A stretch of DNA of 64,000 nt from Clusia tigrina (GCA_920105625.2 CAKKTE020000188.1:1324501-1388500), one strand, 5' to 3'; positions 11,227-22,022 are shown, counted from the stretch's first letter. The notes: generated by a model from the letters alone, not told the origin. Translations and numbers: made by a program.

Positions 11227-11511
11227 TTATAGCATTCCACGTCTCCTGCATTGTTGTTCCTCCAATCGGCATACCTCTTGCCACAATCTATTAGCCTGCT
11301 CCCACGGCATAGGGACCTGCACAGTTTGCTGTTCCTCCAGTATTTTCCTCAAATACGCCAGTCGCTTCCGTTCCCGCGTTTGCTCTCCTCCTCTTTTTCT
11401 AGCCCCAAACCGCTTTCCGTCCTTCAGTAACGACGTTATATCCTTCAGTTGTCGCTCAGTGCTTCCAGGTTCATTCCCAACTTTTGTTTTCTTTAAAAGC
11501 AAAGTGAAAAA
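11227..11511 (-). CDS. Arginine-rich 91-codon ORF upstream of gag, probably a spliced exon
   Basis: Unrecognised. The open frame ends at 11227 and has no ATG near its start; the first codon of the open stretch is TTG at 11502. Just inside it is a strong 3' splice-site pattern: a long pyrimidine tract ending TTTTAAAG at about 11493. This suggests an internal or terminal exon joined to an upstream leader. The protein segment is strongly basic in the middle (GKRFGARKRGGEQTRERKR), resembling an arginine-rich RNA-binding or nuclear-localisation motif. It then has a Leu/Glu/Trp-rich helix and ends CRRRGML. It is GC-richer than both flanks. A regulatory role is only a guess from composition; a degenerate gag leader is the alternative. 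Confidence 0.4.
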   Translation of the reverse strand, partial: FFTLLLKKTKVGNEPGSTERQLKDITSLLKDGKRFGARKRGGEQTRERKRLAYLRKILEEQQTVQVPMPWEQANRLWQEVCRLEEQQCRRRGML

Positions 11512-12132
11512 TAAAACAATTGTGAGTGCTTAAATTCTCACTCAACACAATTTCGTTTCCATTTTTCCCTAGTGTAATGCCGCGGAAATAACCTATATAT
11601 CGATATTATAATTCTAGTACAACAATTATACTTTCACTAGCATAAAATTCATACTTATATTAAAATTTTTTTTTTTAAATACTTCTCCTAATTCCGAGGA
11701 AGTTTCACAAAATTATTTCCAAAAACATTCATACCCAAAGAAGGAAATTTTACCGTAGAATCATACGCATTTTCATTTTTGCACAATGATATGCTTGCAT
11801 GCTTCGTATTTTCAGTACGTAAAATTACTTTAACGTCGCTACGCAAATTGTAGTTTCCGAACTACATAAACATGATGCACAACACGTGTTGTAAACAAAT
11901 ATATTTTTTTTTCTAATACCCTAATCTCAAAATGCCAAATATTCAAATCAAATGTTCTATGTTTGTTTTTTAAAACATAAATTATAAAAATAATTTAAAT
12001 GTCTCCAATACAGATGGCATGGCTTAATAAACAATACAAATATCCCTCACGACAAACAAACTCAAAGCCCCTACAAAAAAAATCCTCACAGCTAGGATGA
12101 ACATACATAGACCGTCCGATCATACTGACGGT
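11512..12132 (-). other. 5' leader of the first element
   Basis: AT-rich sequence between the 5' LTR and the small ORF. It should contain the primer-binding site and packaging signals, but I could not identify a convincing tRNA-complementary TGG-start sequence beside the LTR, so the LTR may extend further than the repeat visible here. Confidence 0.5.
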
Positions 12133-12876
12133 TTATCGTTGCCATACAAAGCTGCGTGCAACAGCGCAAAAGCGCCTTTTTGTCGCAAGTGCTTTGACCA
12201 GCGCTACGGCGCCTTCAGAGTCGCAGAAGTATCTACTTATTTTACGCTACTATATACTCTACTCACCATTATTTTTCCCGATGACATCCTTTTTTCCACA
12301 GTGTCCTTAGATGAGGTCCTTCGTATTCGTTGCAGTATGCCTCTCTGCTTCAGGGTTCCTTGCCCTGGGATTCCTCCAATAGGTCCTTTAGACCGGCTGC
12401 GCCAAAATGTTGGGGTCCTTATCTGCTTGTCGGCGAGAGACGTCCTCTGGAATGTCCTGCCGCGGTAACCTGTAGACCTACACCACTTTGTTAAATAAAC
12501 ACTGCACTGTTCTGAGTTTTCAAATCACAAGAGGGCTTTATTCTTAAAATACTAGTTCTTATATACTATTTACAGACGAACATTACAGTCTACGTCTTGA
12601 CTTTTCTGGTGTTCCAGTTACGCAATTGTTATTTGGTGTCAGTGGCTCAAGCCCACTCACCTACTGCAAGTAAAAGTGTCGTCGGTGCATTCTAAATGCC
12701 CTTCGTCAGCTTGACTGCAGAACTGTGCACCCTAAAAGTTTACATCATAATTAATGCATAAATACTATTCATTTACAATATTTGCACCCTAAAAATATGT
12801 GCGTTCTTAATGAATTTAATAGGAGCCGGTGCTGTGAGTCAACTACGCGTAGGTAGCTTGATTCTAACTCACAACA
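12133..12876 (-). repeat. 5' LTR of the first Ty3/gypsy element
   Basis: Begins TGTTG on the minus strand at 12876 and matches 1-744 except at three positions. The minus-strand TATA-like box and AATAAA are both conserved, so it should carry promoter and polyadenylation functions. The 5' boundary is firm because similarity ends exactly at 12876. The inner boundary is a minimum because the other copy runs off the window. Confidence 0.9.
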
Positions 12877-13680
12877 CATTCGAGCTGTGACCGTCGCACG
12901 AGCGTTCTTCCACAGTTGGGTCTGCACTTTCGCACGCCACTCACCATCACCTCCGACCAGGGGGGTCAATTCGAGGGGGAGCTATTCACGGCTCTCGCGA
13001 AAATGACGGGTGCTAACCATGTTCACACAACGCCTTACCACCCACAGTGATGTGCAGTCCAGACACACCATGGCCAGACGCCTTGCAAACAGTGCTATTA
13101 GGGATGCGGACGGCGTACAAAGAGGACCTCAAAGCAACTCCAGCCGAGATGCTCTTCGGCACCCAACTACGCCTGCCGGGGGAATTCTTCGGACAACAGA
13201 ACGACCCTACCACCCAACCGGTTTTCATCGAGCAGTTCCGCAAGCTGGTAAAAGCGATCAAGCCAGTACCAGCGTCCAACCACTCGAGACAGAAGCCGTT
13301 CCTCTTCAAAGAATTGCGCACCTGCACGCACGTATTCTGCAAGCTGGACAAAATCCGGAGGCCACTCGACCCGCCATATACGTGCCCCCATAATGTAATT
13401 CGCCGGGTCAACGACAAGAGTTTCATCATCGACTTGAACGGCGTCGAGAAAGCCATCTCTACGGATTGCTTGAAGGCGGCCCACCTCGAGGTGAGTGACT
13501 CAACATCGTCGCCATCGCCGCAATCGTCGTCATCGTCAGCGACAAATGTCCTGCCAGCGATCCATCCAAGGAGTCATCTGAGGATCAACCACCGCCCCGC
13601 TCAGGGGACCAACCCTCACCACAGCCGGGGAGTCGACCGACGAAACTGGTATCGTTCTCCGCGCCTCCTGCGCCGATCAC
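12877..13680 (+). pseudogene. Integrase 3' part of an older Ty3/gypsy element (CsRn1/Kabuki-like)
   Basis: Plus-strand remnant of a second Ty3 lineage. Sequence next to the minus-strand LTR encodes FFHSW and then, after a frameshift near 12940, LTITSDQGGQFEGELF, which is the second catalytic aspartate region, and TTPYHPQ. A deletion follows: the roughly 20 residues that normally come next, including the catalytic glutamate, are missing and the frame changes near 13040. The open part from 13047 resumes with the WPDALQTVLLGMRTAYKEDL region, the AEMLFG segment and a C-terminal domain ending GVEKAISTDCLKAAHLEV and a Ser/Pro-rich tail. The earlier pol presumably lies left of the window, displaced by the first element's insertion into this integrase. 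The clade name is from remembered family patterns. Confidence 0.75.
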
Positions 13681-13693
13681 TGGGGGAGGAATA
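13681..13693 (+). promoter_or_regulatory. Polypurine tract of the older Ty3 element
   Basis: TGGGGGAGGAATA precedes the TGTGGCGACACC start of the 3' LTR by two bases, the expected arrangement on the plus strand. Confidence 0.6.
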
Positions 13694-13695
13694 CC

Positions 13696-13926
13696 TGTGG
13701 CGACACCACTACCCCCACCCAGTTGTCGGGTACGCCAACGCAAGCAGGCGTTAGTTCCGCGCGCCATCTATTAACACGCTGTCGCTGTCGCACAGCGTGT
13801 TTATGGAAAAACCGGAAGTAGCCTGTGTTGGCTGCTGATCTCTTTCTTTTTCTGTGCTGAAGCTGTGGTGACGTGTCATAGAGCGTTTTGTGCAATTAAA
13901 GAAATCTGTAAAAATCGTATCCATCA
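13696..13926 (+). repeat. 3' LTR of the older Ty3 element
   Basis: Starts TGTGGCGAC right after the PPT and ends, as judged by a terminal CA, near 13926. It contains an ATTAAA polyadenylation-like signal around 13895. The right end is approximate because the partner LTR is not in the window. Confidence 0.55.
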
Positions 13927-13946
13927 CTTATTGTAAGTGCGATATA

Positions 13947-14063
13947 ACATATAATAAAATACGTTCCTGTGGATTTATTTGTTATATCGTATTTTTAACA
14001 TATAATAAAACTCGTTCCTGTGAGTTTATTTGTTATATCTTATTTTTAACATATAACAAATAT
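13947..14063 (+). repeat. 51-bp tandem repeat, two copies plus a partial third
   Basis: ACATATAATAAAA, CGTTCCTGTG, TTTATTTGTTATATC and TATTTTTA recur at a 51-base period starting at 13947, 13998 and (partial) 14049, with a few substitutions. Confidence 0.85.
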
Positions 14064-17000
14064 TTCTGTTTTTTATTGGCAACGCAACGTTGAGCACGCG
14101 AGCAGCCAAATATATTATATATAAAAATAAGGTTCAAATCCTGCCACGGGCTGGGTCTCCAAAATGCTTCTTTCTATAAAATCCTTTTCTCTTCGAGTCA
14201 AAGGCCTCGGTAGTTCATTCCTCCAACACCTTGCAGTCATAATTAATTATGGTGTAAGATATAATAATAATAATAATGATAATATATAAACAATTCTAAC
14301 ACAAGTTAAAATTTCCAATTTGTATAAGAAGTATTGAATAACTTCGCTAATATATCTTGTTAAGGGTAAATTAAGATATATCCTATAATACTAAGAAATT
14401 CGAAAATATTTATATTGTAATGTTGGGATAGTAATGAGATTTGGTATTTTACAAAATAAATTTTATATTTTCACAATTAATTTAGTTCAATTTTCTGCTG
14501 GGAATGCATGGTGATCTCATGTACTGCGCCCGTGTGCTTAATTTCGCTGCTTTGCCGTTTGACGTTTAAGTTTCTTCCATACGGGAGAAGGGACATTTAA
14601 ACGTCAAATTTTCTGACGTTAAAAAAAACTGTCTTTGTTTATCATTAGTTGCCTATATGGATAGATTTGCTTATAATTGGTTAACCAGAATTCTGAAGAA
14701 AATCAACCACACTACTACAGTTTTGCACATGTGTGAATGCACGCAAAACAAGAGTAATTTCTCTGTATTCTCTGCTTATGGTTTGCTGTTTATAATCTCT
14801 ATATATTATGTGTGTATGCATTGCCTGCGCAAATCAGAGAACCTCTCCCTGTGTTCTCTGGCGCAACCTTACTAATATGGAACATGACCATGCTTTTATA
14901 TCACAGTTACTAATATAGTTGTCATATTATTAAATCTGTAAAGAACTTTGTGTAAAGTCGGTTTAGTTCAGTAAAAATAGAAAAACTAAATATTCGATTA
15001 AGTGTACTTTTGAAAAGAAACATGTAATCAAACATTTCATAAAAGCAGTTGCTCTTTTTAAAAATTGAATTCGTAATTTTAATCCACTCAGTAGCACAAT
15101 TAAAATAACAGTATTTCAGATTGCACGATTGCCGTTAAAATAAAAACATATAATTGTCAAAGTTAACAGGTATGGTCCATAATACACTAAGAGAGTTGTA
15201 TAATATAACATAAATTAAAAACATCTAGAAGACCGTGTGCCCAAAAATATATTTTAACTTGTAACTGTTTGCAAGTGTTGCTAAATATTTCTTGATCAAG
15301 AAGCGAAAGAAAATTTGTTTTTTTCTATTTTCTGCATTTCTACCCGTTTTGGTTCTAACAAAGGGAAGGATGAGGACGCTTTCCTGGATCATTTTACTTC
15401 TTTAGTGTGTCCTAATTCAAACGCTCCATAGTATTCAAACGAATCGGCTGCTGCATGATCGGTATGAAATTATTTTCTGTACGAAGATTGTGATTTTAAA
15501 AATTTACTTCTGTTCCTTTTATTAAAGCATAATAAAAACAGTGTCTTGGGTGGGAAACGAACCAATCAGGAGCAACCTGGCATATAGTTCTATGAATGTA
15601 AGTACTGACATTAGTTTAGAAATTCGTATACTAAGTTCGCAAATTATAAAAATCTACCTGAACCAATACCAAATATTATAAATTAGAATACAGTATATCA
15701 CAATCGTATGCTATCTCCGCACTTGCAACATTTTCTGCAACTTTAATCGCCGAATTTAAAAGAAAAACAGTAAAGAATCCTGATATCGGGTTAGACCAAC
15801 TTTCAAAAAGAGATTTTATCAAGCCACGCCTTTATAAATGATCCTAATTTCCTTAAACCCTGCCGATATTGATTACATATAAAAATTATCAATGTAGGCA
15901 ATTTTCATATTGATGAATTTGTTGTGTATGAAATGTTATGATCACTCCGATCAGTAAGTTTCATCATTCAGTTTTGTACCATTATAGCATTTTATTAATA
16001 AGTATTGTACACATCTCAAGTTAACGTGGCACTGAAGTTAACTTGCCCATTTCTGTTCCAGTATTTTTACTCACTTTTTTATAAGAATTCAGTTTAAATA
16101 TATGAGAATTCTGGACTTCGCTGTGGGTGTACTTTGCCGGTTTCATAAAAACCAATGTAATTAGTTGTTTACTCTTGTCTATATCATCAATAGAACCGAA
16201 GTTTGAGCCATTTTAAATGAAATGTATCATGTTGAATACATGAGAGTTTTTCAGGTTGGGTCCTTATATTTGGTTTTGTCTGAAGGTCCAAACCAGATAT
16301 ATGCAAAGTTTCCTTAAGATATCTCAAGCGGTTTGGAAAAAAGTTAGCCACCGACAGGCTTTCCGCCAAAAATCATATCGACTTAACAGCGAAGCTGATT
16401 TTATATGCGTCCAGCCCTGTCACGCCTCTTTAAGGATTTTACAAAACAGCTTAGACACAAAACATATGAATACCTTTTTTCATCGCATTCGCTTTGTTTT
16501 TCTGTTGGTGAACTATGCATGCCTGAGAGTTAACTTATCTAGCCTTAAGCAGTGAATGTTAAAAGAAAATAAACCACCTTCGGTTTGCGTAGATTTTAAT
16601 GTTCATTCGCTAATAATTAAATAAGTATGTATTTGTAAGTGTCCTGATAAATTCGCGTTGTCTCCGACCTGCATTTGATGGTAATAAAATGTTGATAATT
16701 AACATTTGTTGCATTTAGTTGATAAGACCACTTCTGAAATACACGTTTCAATTGTTACATATTCTTTAAGTATTTCTATCAGCTATGTCTTTATCTATTT
16801 ATATTGGGCATTTAAAACGCAACTCACATATTGCATGACATGGCTTAATTCGGATTTTACTTTATCCGTACGTACAAGCATATCCATTCTTATAAGTGTT
16901 TGGTAAAGTTGAGTAAAGAACTGATATATTTTCATTACAAATGTAAATACAAGCGAATTATAATTTAATTAACTTGTTAAGTCTTTCAATTATTAGCTGT

Positions 17001-17170
17001 CAAGATAACAAAGTACATATGTGTAAAATTAAATAACTTACATATTTAGATATAGTTTATATTGTTCAAAAATTTATATATACTAATATACTTTATGTAT
17101 AATTTCGAAGGTTCGCTTTGAAAAAATCTGTACATATATTTTAGACAAGGAAAACATTTGATATTATAAA
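14064..17170. other. Unannotated AT-rich stretch
   Basis: No coding region that I can support; the short ORFs have no recognisable motifs and look random. It contains a 12-bp inverted repeat (14558-14569 and 14597-14608) and scattered AT-rich low-complexity sequence. Confidence 0.5.
14558..14608. repeat. 12-bp perfect inverted repeat
   Basis: TTTGACGTTTAA at 14558-14569 is the exact reverse complement of 14597-14608, with a 27-base loop. Too short to call a MITE; I see no flanking target duplication. Confidence 0.6.
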
Positions 17171-17174
17171 TATA

Positions 17175-17492
17175 TGTGGGAAATAGAAGACGGACACGTA
17201 GCGGACAAACCTACTTTAGTATTTTGGACAGTTACCTAATTTTGCAACCCTGACGAACAAAGAGAAGACATGACGAAAAACTAACGAAAATACAGTCTGA
17301 ATCTTGCTCATAGGTTAATCTATCTAATCTTGCTCATTGGTAATCTATGTCTTGCTCTCGCCGCGTAAAGACGCATATTTTTACTTTTAGCATAAGTTAG
17401 TATAAGTTTTCAATCAAATACTTTAATAAACATTATAACGTTAAATAAGAGATTTGTGATTGAAATCCATTTAAAGAAGAACGAACCCCACA
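17175..17492 (+). repeat. 5' LTR of the second Ty3 element (318 bp)
   Basis: TG...CA ends with a 6-bp inverted terminal repeat. AATAAA lies near its 3' half (about 17425). It includes an imperfect internal duplication around CTTGCTC (17305-17360) that is absent from the 3' LTR. Confidence 0.85.
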
Positions 17493-17495
17493 AAA

Positions 17496-17513
17496 TGGTG
17501 TCAGAAGTGGGAT
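17496..17513 (+). promoter_or_regulatory. Primer-binding site, tRNA-Leu type
   Basis: TGGTGTCAGAAGTGGGAT begins three bases after the 5' LTR. It looks complementary to the 3' end of a leucine tRNA with one mismatch; the tRNA identity is from memory. Confidence 0.6.
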
Positions 17514-18600
17514 AAAATAATATTGAATTGAAGTGCCGCGTACATAGCAAATTGTCGTCAAATCAAAAACAATAAACGCTCGAAAAGTGCTATGAAAGTT
17601 CAATCAAACTACAGTCGGCTAAAAAACAATTCGAACAGTTCCAAAAAGTTGCGGAAAAGTGTTAGTTATCACTTGGAAATACGTTACGAAATTTGAATTT
17701 CACAATGCGCATCTAAGCAAGAAGAGACGCGCACCAGTTCAGTTGACGCGCACCAGTAGCCAGCGAGACGACGCCAATAGCCTAACAGTTAAAAGCAAGC
17801 AGAGAGAGCGCTGCCGCGAAGTGAGAGAGTATAGCTATATCGACTGCACAGAGGTAGTAAATAGCGACGCTACATAGAGCCGACGAACAGATCTATTGAG
17901 TATGTGTGTGTGACGACGTTGTCTGCAAGAGGCAGAACGTAGTGCGCACATTGTCGCAACGAGTGAGATCAGGACTGCATCGACTGTGCAGAGACAGTGT
18001 GTAGTAAGCTGTAGTGGCGAGAGAGAGATCAAACGGCGAAGAAGCAAAGTGTTTGCAAAAACTGACTGCGGCGAGGGAGAGCACGTAACGAAAACGGCAA
18101 AGAAAGAGGGATTGAATAGCTGTTGCTGAAGCTGATTGCGGTGTTGGAGATAAGTAACTCAATATTTTCTTATGTACTATTGCTGAATAGAGTTGAGTGA
18201 ATTTTGAAGAAATGTTATTTTGAGTAAAAGAAGTGTAAAAGTAAAGTAAACAAGAAAGCAAAGAAGAATTATAACAGAGTTTTACGAACAAAACAAGAAA
18301 GAAGAAAGAAAAAACCGAGTTTTTTTACGATCAAAAGTATTTTTTCTATATTTTGCGGAGCAAAAAGTAATTTAATTTTATGGGTTAAAACATATGTTTA
18401 CTTGAGTTTAATAAATTGTTAAGTTAAGTTTAATAAGGCTAAAAAGCAAATGAAATTTTAAGTAAAATTTGGAGCGAAAACTTAAATAAGTTAATGAATT
18501 GATTTTTTTAGTAATTTCAATTAAAGAGTAAATAATTGATTTACGAATTTTGATTTGATTTATAAATTTGTTTTAAATAAATAAACCGATTTGTAAGGCC
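17514..18600 (+). other. Long leader of the second Ty3 element
   Basis: About 1.1 kb between PBS and gag ATG, with no supported ORF; the ORFs on either strand here have no recognisable features. A purine-rich middle section (about 17700-18130) is followed by an AT-rich section. Confidence 0.5.
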
Positions 18601-19320
18601 ATGGACCGTGACGAAATTTTAGCTCTGAACGTTGCTGGACTGAGAGGTTTGGGATTAGCGACGACTGGACGGAAATCGACATTACAGGATCGACTAATCG
18701 AACACTTCGGCCTGAATGTGGACGAAAACGACGACAGCGATTATGATCATGCAGCAAGCCGACGAAGCGCGATCGTGAATAGGTGCATTGCGGAACGATC
18801 AGTATTCACCCTGCGTGATATTGAAGATTCTTTAACCTCTTTTCCGGGCTCAGGTCAGCCAAGTATCGAAGAATTGCTGGAAGACTTCGAGGAGAATGCA
18901 GAAGCTGTGCGTTGGAACGAGCTACAGAAATTCATTTACGCGAAGCAACTTCTCAAAGGTGGAGCAAAAATGTTTATACGTAGTCAACGTGGTATAACCA
19001 GCTGTAGCTTGCTGAAAGAAGCACTGAAAAATGAGTTTGGAGTAATTGTATCAGCAGTGGAAGTTCATCGTGCATTACGTAACCGGCGTAAACGTCAAGG
19101 AGAAGATATTCATGGAATATCTCTACAGCCTAATGGAAATTGGAAAACCAATAAATTTGGACGACATTACCCTGATAGAATATTTCACGGAAGGGAAGAC
19201 GACCGAGGATCTTAAGGAGCAGATAAAAGTTTAAGTTGAAATGTTTCAAGTGTGGTATTGAGGGACATCGTGCATCGGAGTGCACAGGAGTTGGCAAGGT
19301 GATAAAAAACGAAAAGAGTG
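18601..19320 (+). pseudogene. gag of the second Ty3 element
   Basis: Starts at ATG in CCATGG context. Residues 9-36 (LNVAGLRGLGLATTGRKSTLQDRLIEHF region) resemble a SAP-type DNA-binding helix pair. A capsid-like helical region follows. The frame is lost near 19100: the continuation (MEYLYSLMEIGKPINLDD) is in the frame that ends at 19234, and another shift near 19236 brings in the CCHC knuckle CFKCGIEGHRASEC (19239-19280). At least two frameshifts prevent a full Gag. Confidence 0.75.
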
Positions 19321-21317
19321 CAAATATGATGAAAACCAAAATGATACCGAAGCCGAAAAAGGAGAGCAGTCTGTTATTCAAGGACATTTGTTTCAACGGA
19401 ACCTATATTTCAGCATTAGTAGATACAGGCGCAGACGTATGCTTGATGCGGTACGATACGTTAATGATGCTGAAGCTTGACGTTAACCTAACCAGAAAGA
19501 GAATATGCTTGGTCGGAAATGGAGACAGCGAGCTTACAACAATGGGTAGTTTGTTAAATATCACTTTCCATATTGCCAGAGAACGCGATTTGAAGTAAGC
19601 GCTAGTAATCGGAAACAGCGTTTTGAAGGATGTTGACTTAATTGTGACAGAAGAGGGTGTTGACTTTAGAAAGAAAGAGGCACGAGTAAAAAAACAAGTT
19701 GAAACAGTTGATAAGATGCAGCAGTTAGTCGGTAACCATAGCGGAAAAGGCCCATTTAGTGCTGACGTTGGAGAACGTGCAGCTGAAGCTAAGGAATTGA
19801 TTGTTGAGGCTAATGTTTCAGGTGAGCACAAGGAGGTGCAAAAGACTGAGAGCAGAGGCCGTAAGGTGCAAAAGTCGTTCGTGAAGGAGTGCAACGAGAG
19901 CGTGAGCGGGCGCACTGTTGTAGCTACGAAGTCGCGTGAGCATTTGGAGATGTGTAAGGCTATGGAGAACTTAAGCAACAAGGGCGTGAGCGAGCGCACT
20001 GTTGTAGCTGCTGAAGAAGAAAATCGAGTTGCTGACTTAGTTGGCGAATTCGGAGAGTTATGCCTTGTTGCGGGTGTGATAGTCACCTGAACGCGACGTG
20101 GATTTGTCACACCTGACTAAAGCGCATGCAGAGGCTATACGAGGAATGATAGCTGCATACGAACCAGTCAAGAGACACGAGTCACCAGTGGAGATGAAGA
20201 TCTTGCTAACGGATAATAGCCCAGTGTACGAGAGGCCAAGAAGAATGTCGCTGATAGATGTGCAGTGGATAAACAAGTGGCACAGTGGTTGGACGAAGGG
20301 ATCATCAAATCCAGTACTTCGTGTTACGCGTCACCCGTAGTGCTTGTCTCCAAAAAGGATGGAGGCAGACAATTGTGCTGCGATTATCGACGGCTAAACG
20401 AGAAGATTGTGAGAGACAATTTCCCGATGCCATTGATGGATGACATTATTGAGCAGCTGCAAGGAGCTAGAGTATTCACAACGCTCGATTTGAAGAAAGG
20501 ATTCTTCCATGTACCGGTGGAATCCAGAAAGTATACTTCGTTCATTACTCATAATGGGCAGTACGAATGTGCCGTTTGGGATATCGAATTCACCTGCTGT
20601 GTTCTCGAGATATGTTCTGGCAGTGTTAAAAAAATTGATACAGAATGGAACGGTGGTAGCGTATATGGACGACCTGATTATTCCCTCCAAGGATGATATC
20701 GAAGGTATCCAGAAGTTGAAGCTCGTATTGCAGACAGCAGCAGCAAATGGCATGACGATCAAGTGGAATAAGTGCCAGTTTTTAATGGGGAAGGTTGAGT
20801 TCCTCGGGTACATTATTGAAAATGGTAAAATAAAACCTTCGGAAGCAAAGACAAGTGCTATCAAAAATTTTCCATTGCCACATGATCGGAAAGCGATGCA
20901 ACGTTTTTTGGGACTGACGTCGTATTTCAGACGATTTGTTGAGGGATATGCCATAATTGCTAAACCCCTCTCCGATTACTAAGAAAGGACAAACGGTTCA
21001 AGGTTCAAGAGGAGCAGTTAGCAGCGTTTCAGCAGTTGAAAGCAGCATTGACGAGTGCACCGATTTTTAAGCTGTACGACCCGAAACCAGTAACGGAAGT
21101 ACATACTCATGCTTGCATGTATGGATATGGAGCTGTACTTCTACAAAAGGTCCGAGATGACCAGGAGTTTCACCCGGTACAATACATGAGTCGCAAGACT
21201 AAACCAGCGGAAGAGCGATACCATTCGTACGAGCTAGAAGTATTGGCGATTGTAGAATCACTTAAGAAGTGGCGCGTGTACTTGTTGGGTACAAAGTTTA
21301 AGATTGTTACCGACTGC
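19321..21317 (+). pseudogene. Protease, RT and partial RNase H of the second Ty3 element
   Basis: The protease motif ALVDTGADVCLM sits near 19410-19450. After about 500 bases of charged linker (19623-20090), RT begins with the PVYERPRR segment (20220), then KKDGGRQLCCDYRRLN, TTLDLKKGFFHVP, and after a frame change VAYMDDLIIPS (YMDD near 20660) and the KMQRFLGLTSYFRRF-type connection. RNase H starts (21110) and reads into TDC at 21310, where the MITE interrupts it; the fragment after the MITE resumes DCKAFAMTMKKR. Frame breaks occur near 19596, 20090, 20330, 20560 and 20982. The layout is ordinary Ty3/gypsy; the copy is inactive. Confidence 0.8.
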
Positions 21318-21769
21318 CTTGATGCAACGACACAGGTGGTGCAGATAAATTTTGAGAGAACTCAGATCTCGCTTCTGTCAAAATAGTCAGCAGGCGGTTT
21401 CCGGAGGCATGAGAATATTTGTAGTAGCGGGCGAAAAATTCCTTTGACGGCTGAAATTTTAGTTTTATAACGGCTGAGATAATCTCGTCACTTGGAACTT
21501 TGAAACACTTCACATATTTTTGCCCCAACTTTTGCGGCATATTACAGAAAATTTGCCCATTTTATTATTTTCACTATATAATAAATAAATAAAATTTATA
21601 AACAGCAAAATTTTATGTTTCGATAATTTCAATAAAGCGCGGCAAATTTTTTGGCGGCACCGGTTTTCATAATTTGACAGAACCGAGACCGAAAGAGAAC
21701 AACAAAACAGAATAGGATACGAAACGTCACTTATCTGCACCACCTGTGTCGTTGCATCAAGCCGACTGC
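21310..21769. mobile_element. P-element-like MITE (444 bp) with 31-bp TIRs and 8-bp TSD
   Basis: The 31 bases at 21318-21348 are the exact reverse complement of 21731-21761. Flanks are the duplicated octamer CCGACTGC (21310-21317 and 21762-21769), which interrupts the RNase H codons of the host element, so excision would restore the reading. A 31-bp TIR with 8-bp TSD is the hallmark of P elements, and the tip (TTGATG, then ACACAGGTGGT) resembles canonical P-element ends allowing one gap. No transposase ORF lies inside, so it would need a P-type transposase in trans. Confidence 0.8.
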
Positions 21770-22018
21770 AAAGCATTTGCCATGACAATGAAGAAACGAG
21801 CAAACAAAGAAGGCAGACCGTTGAGAACGTATTATTCCGACCACGTAGGAACGAAAAGACAGTCTGAATCTTGCTCTCGCCGCGTAAAGATGTAAAGCGA
21901 TTATTTTTTCTTTTAGCATAAGTTAGTATAAGTTTTCAATTAAATACTTTAATAAACATTATAACGTTAAATAAGAGATTTGTGATTGAAATCCATTTAA
22001 AGAAGAACGAACCCCACA
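21762..22018 (+). repeat. RNase H remnant and truncated 3' LTR of the second Ty3 element
   Basis: After the MITE about 60 bases continue RNase H coding. Sequence then joins LTR sequence at about 21852 (ACAGTCTGAATCTTGCTC), skipping the remaining pol and the LTR start. The last 140 bases match the 5' LTR closely, including AATAAA and the ending ACCCCACA. Confidence 0.75.
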
Positions 22019-22022
22019 TATA

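Larger units (their letters stand above)
1..12876 (-). mobile_element. Env-bearing Ty3/gypsy (errantivirus-like) LTR element, window-truncated at its 3' end
   Basis: A 744-bp direct repeat (1-744 and 12133-12876) bounds a minus-strand series: 91-codon ORF, gag, protease/RT/RNase H, integrase, env. Read on the minus strand the LTR opens TGTTG, and a purine-rich PPT sits immediately before the 3' LTR. At 12.9 kb or more the element is long for the group. GC-richer coding islands are separated by AT-rich spacers of 0.6 to 2.1 kb, one holding an ORF on the opposite strand. The two LTR copies differ at only 3 of 744 visible positions, implying recent insertion, although gag, the pol/integrase junction and env all carry disabling changes. 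The outer LTR end and target-site duplication lie left of the window, and I could not place a primer-binding site. Confidence 0.9.
17175..22018 (+). mobile_element. Second Ty3/gypsy element, integrase-deleted, 4-bp TSD TATA
   Basis: Plus-strand element bounded by TGTGGG at 17175 and CCCACA at 22018 (perfect terminal inverted hexamers), flanked by TATA on both sides (17171-17174 and 22019-22022). It contains a PBS, gag with a SAP-like N terminus and CCHC knuckle, protease, RT and the start of RNase H, all with frame breaks. The rest of RNase H, the whole integrase and the first part of the 3' LTR are missing. A 444-bp P-like MITE lies in the RNase H region. This is a dead, non-autonomous copy. 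Confidence 0.85.

Noticed and set aside
13960..14063. CRISPR-like or satellite array
   Set aside because: Only two full copies of a 51-bp unit without unique spacers; a simple local tandem duplication in a eukaryotic genome.
14125..14150. tRNA-like GGTTCAAATCC motif
   Set aside because: Resembles a T-arm, but no acceptor, D or anticodon arms can be folded around it.
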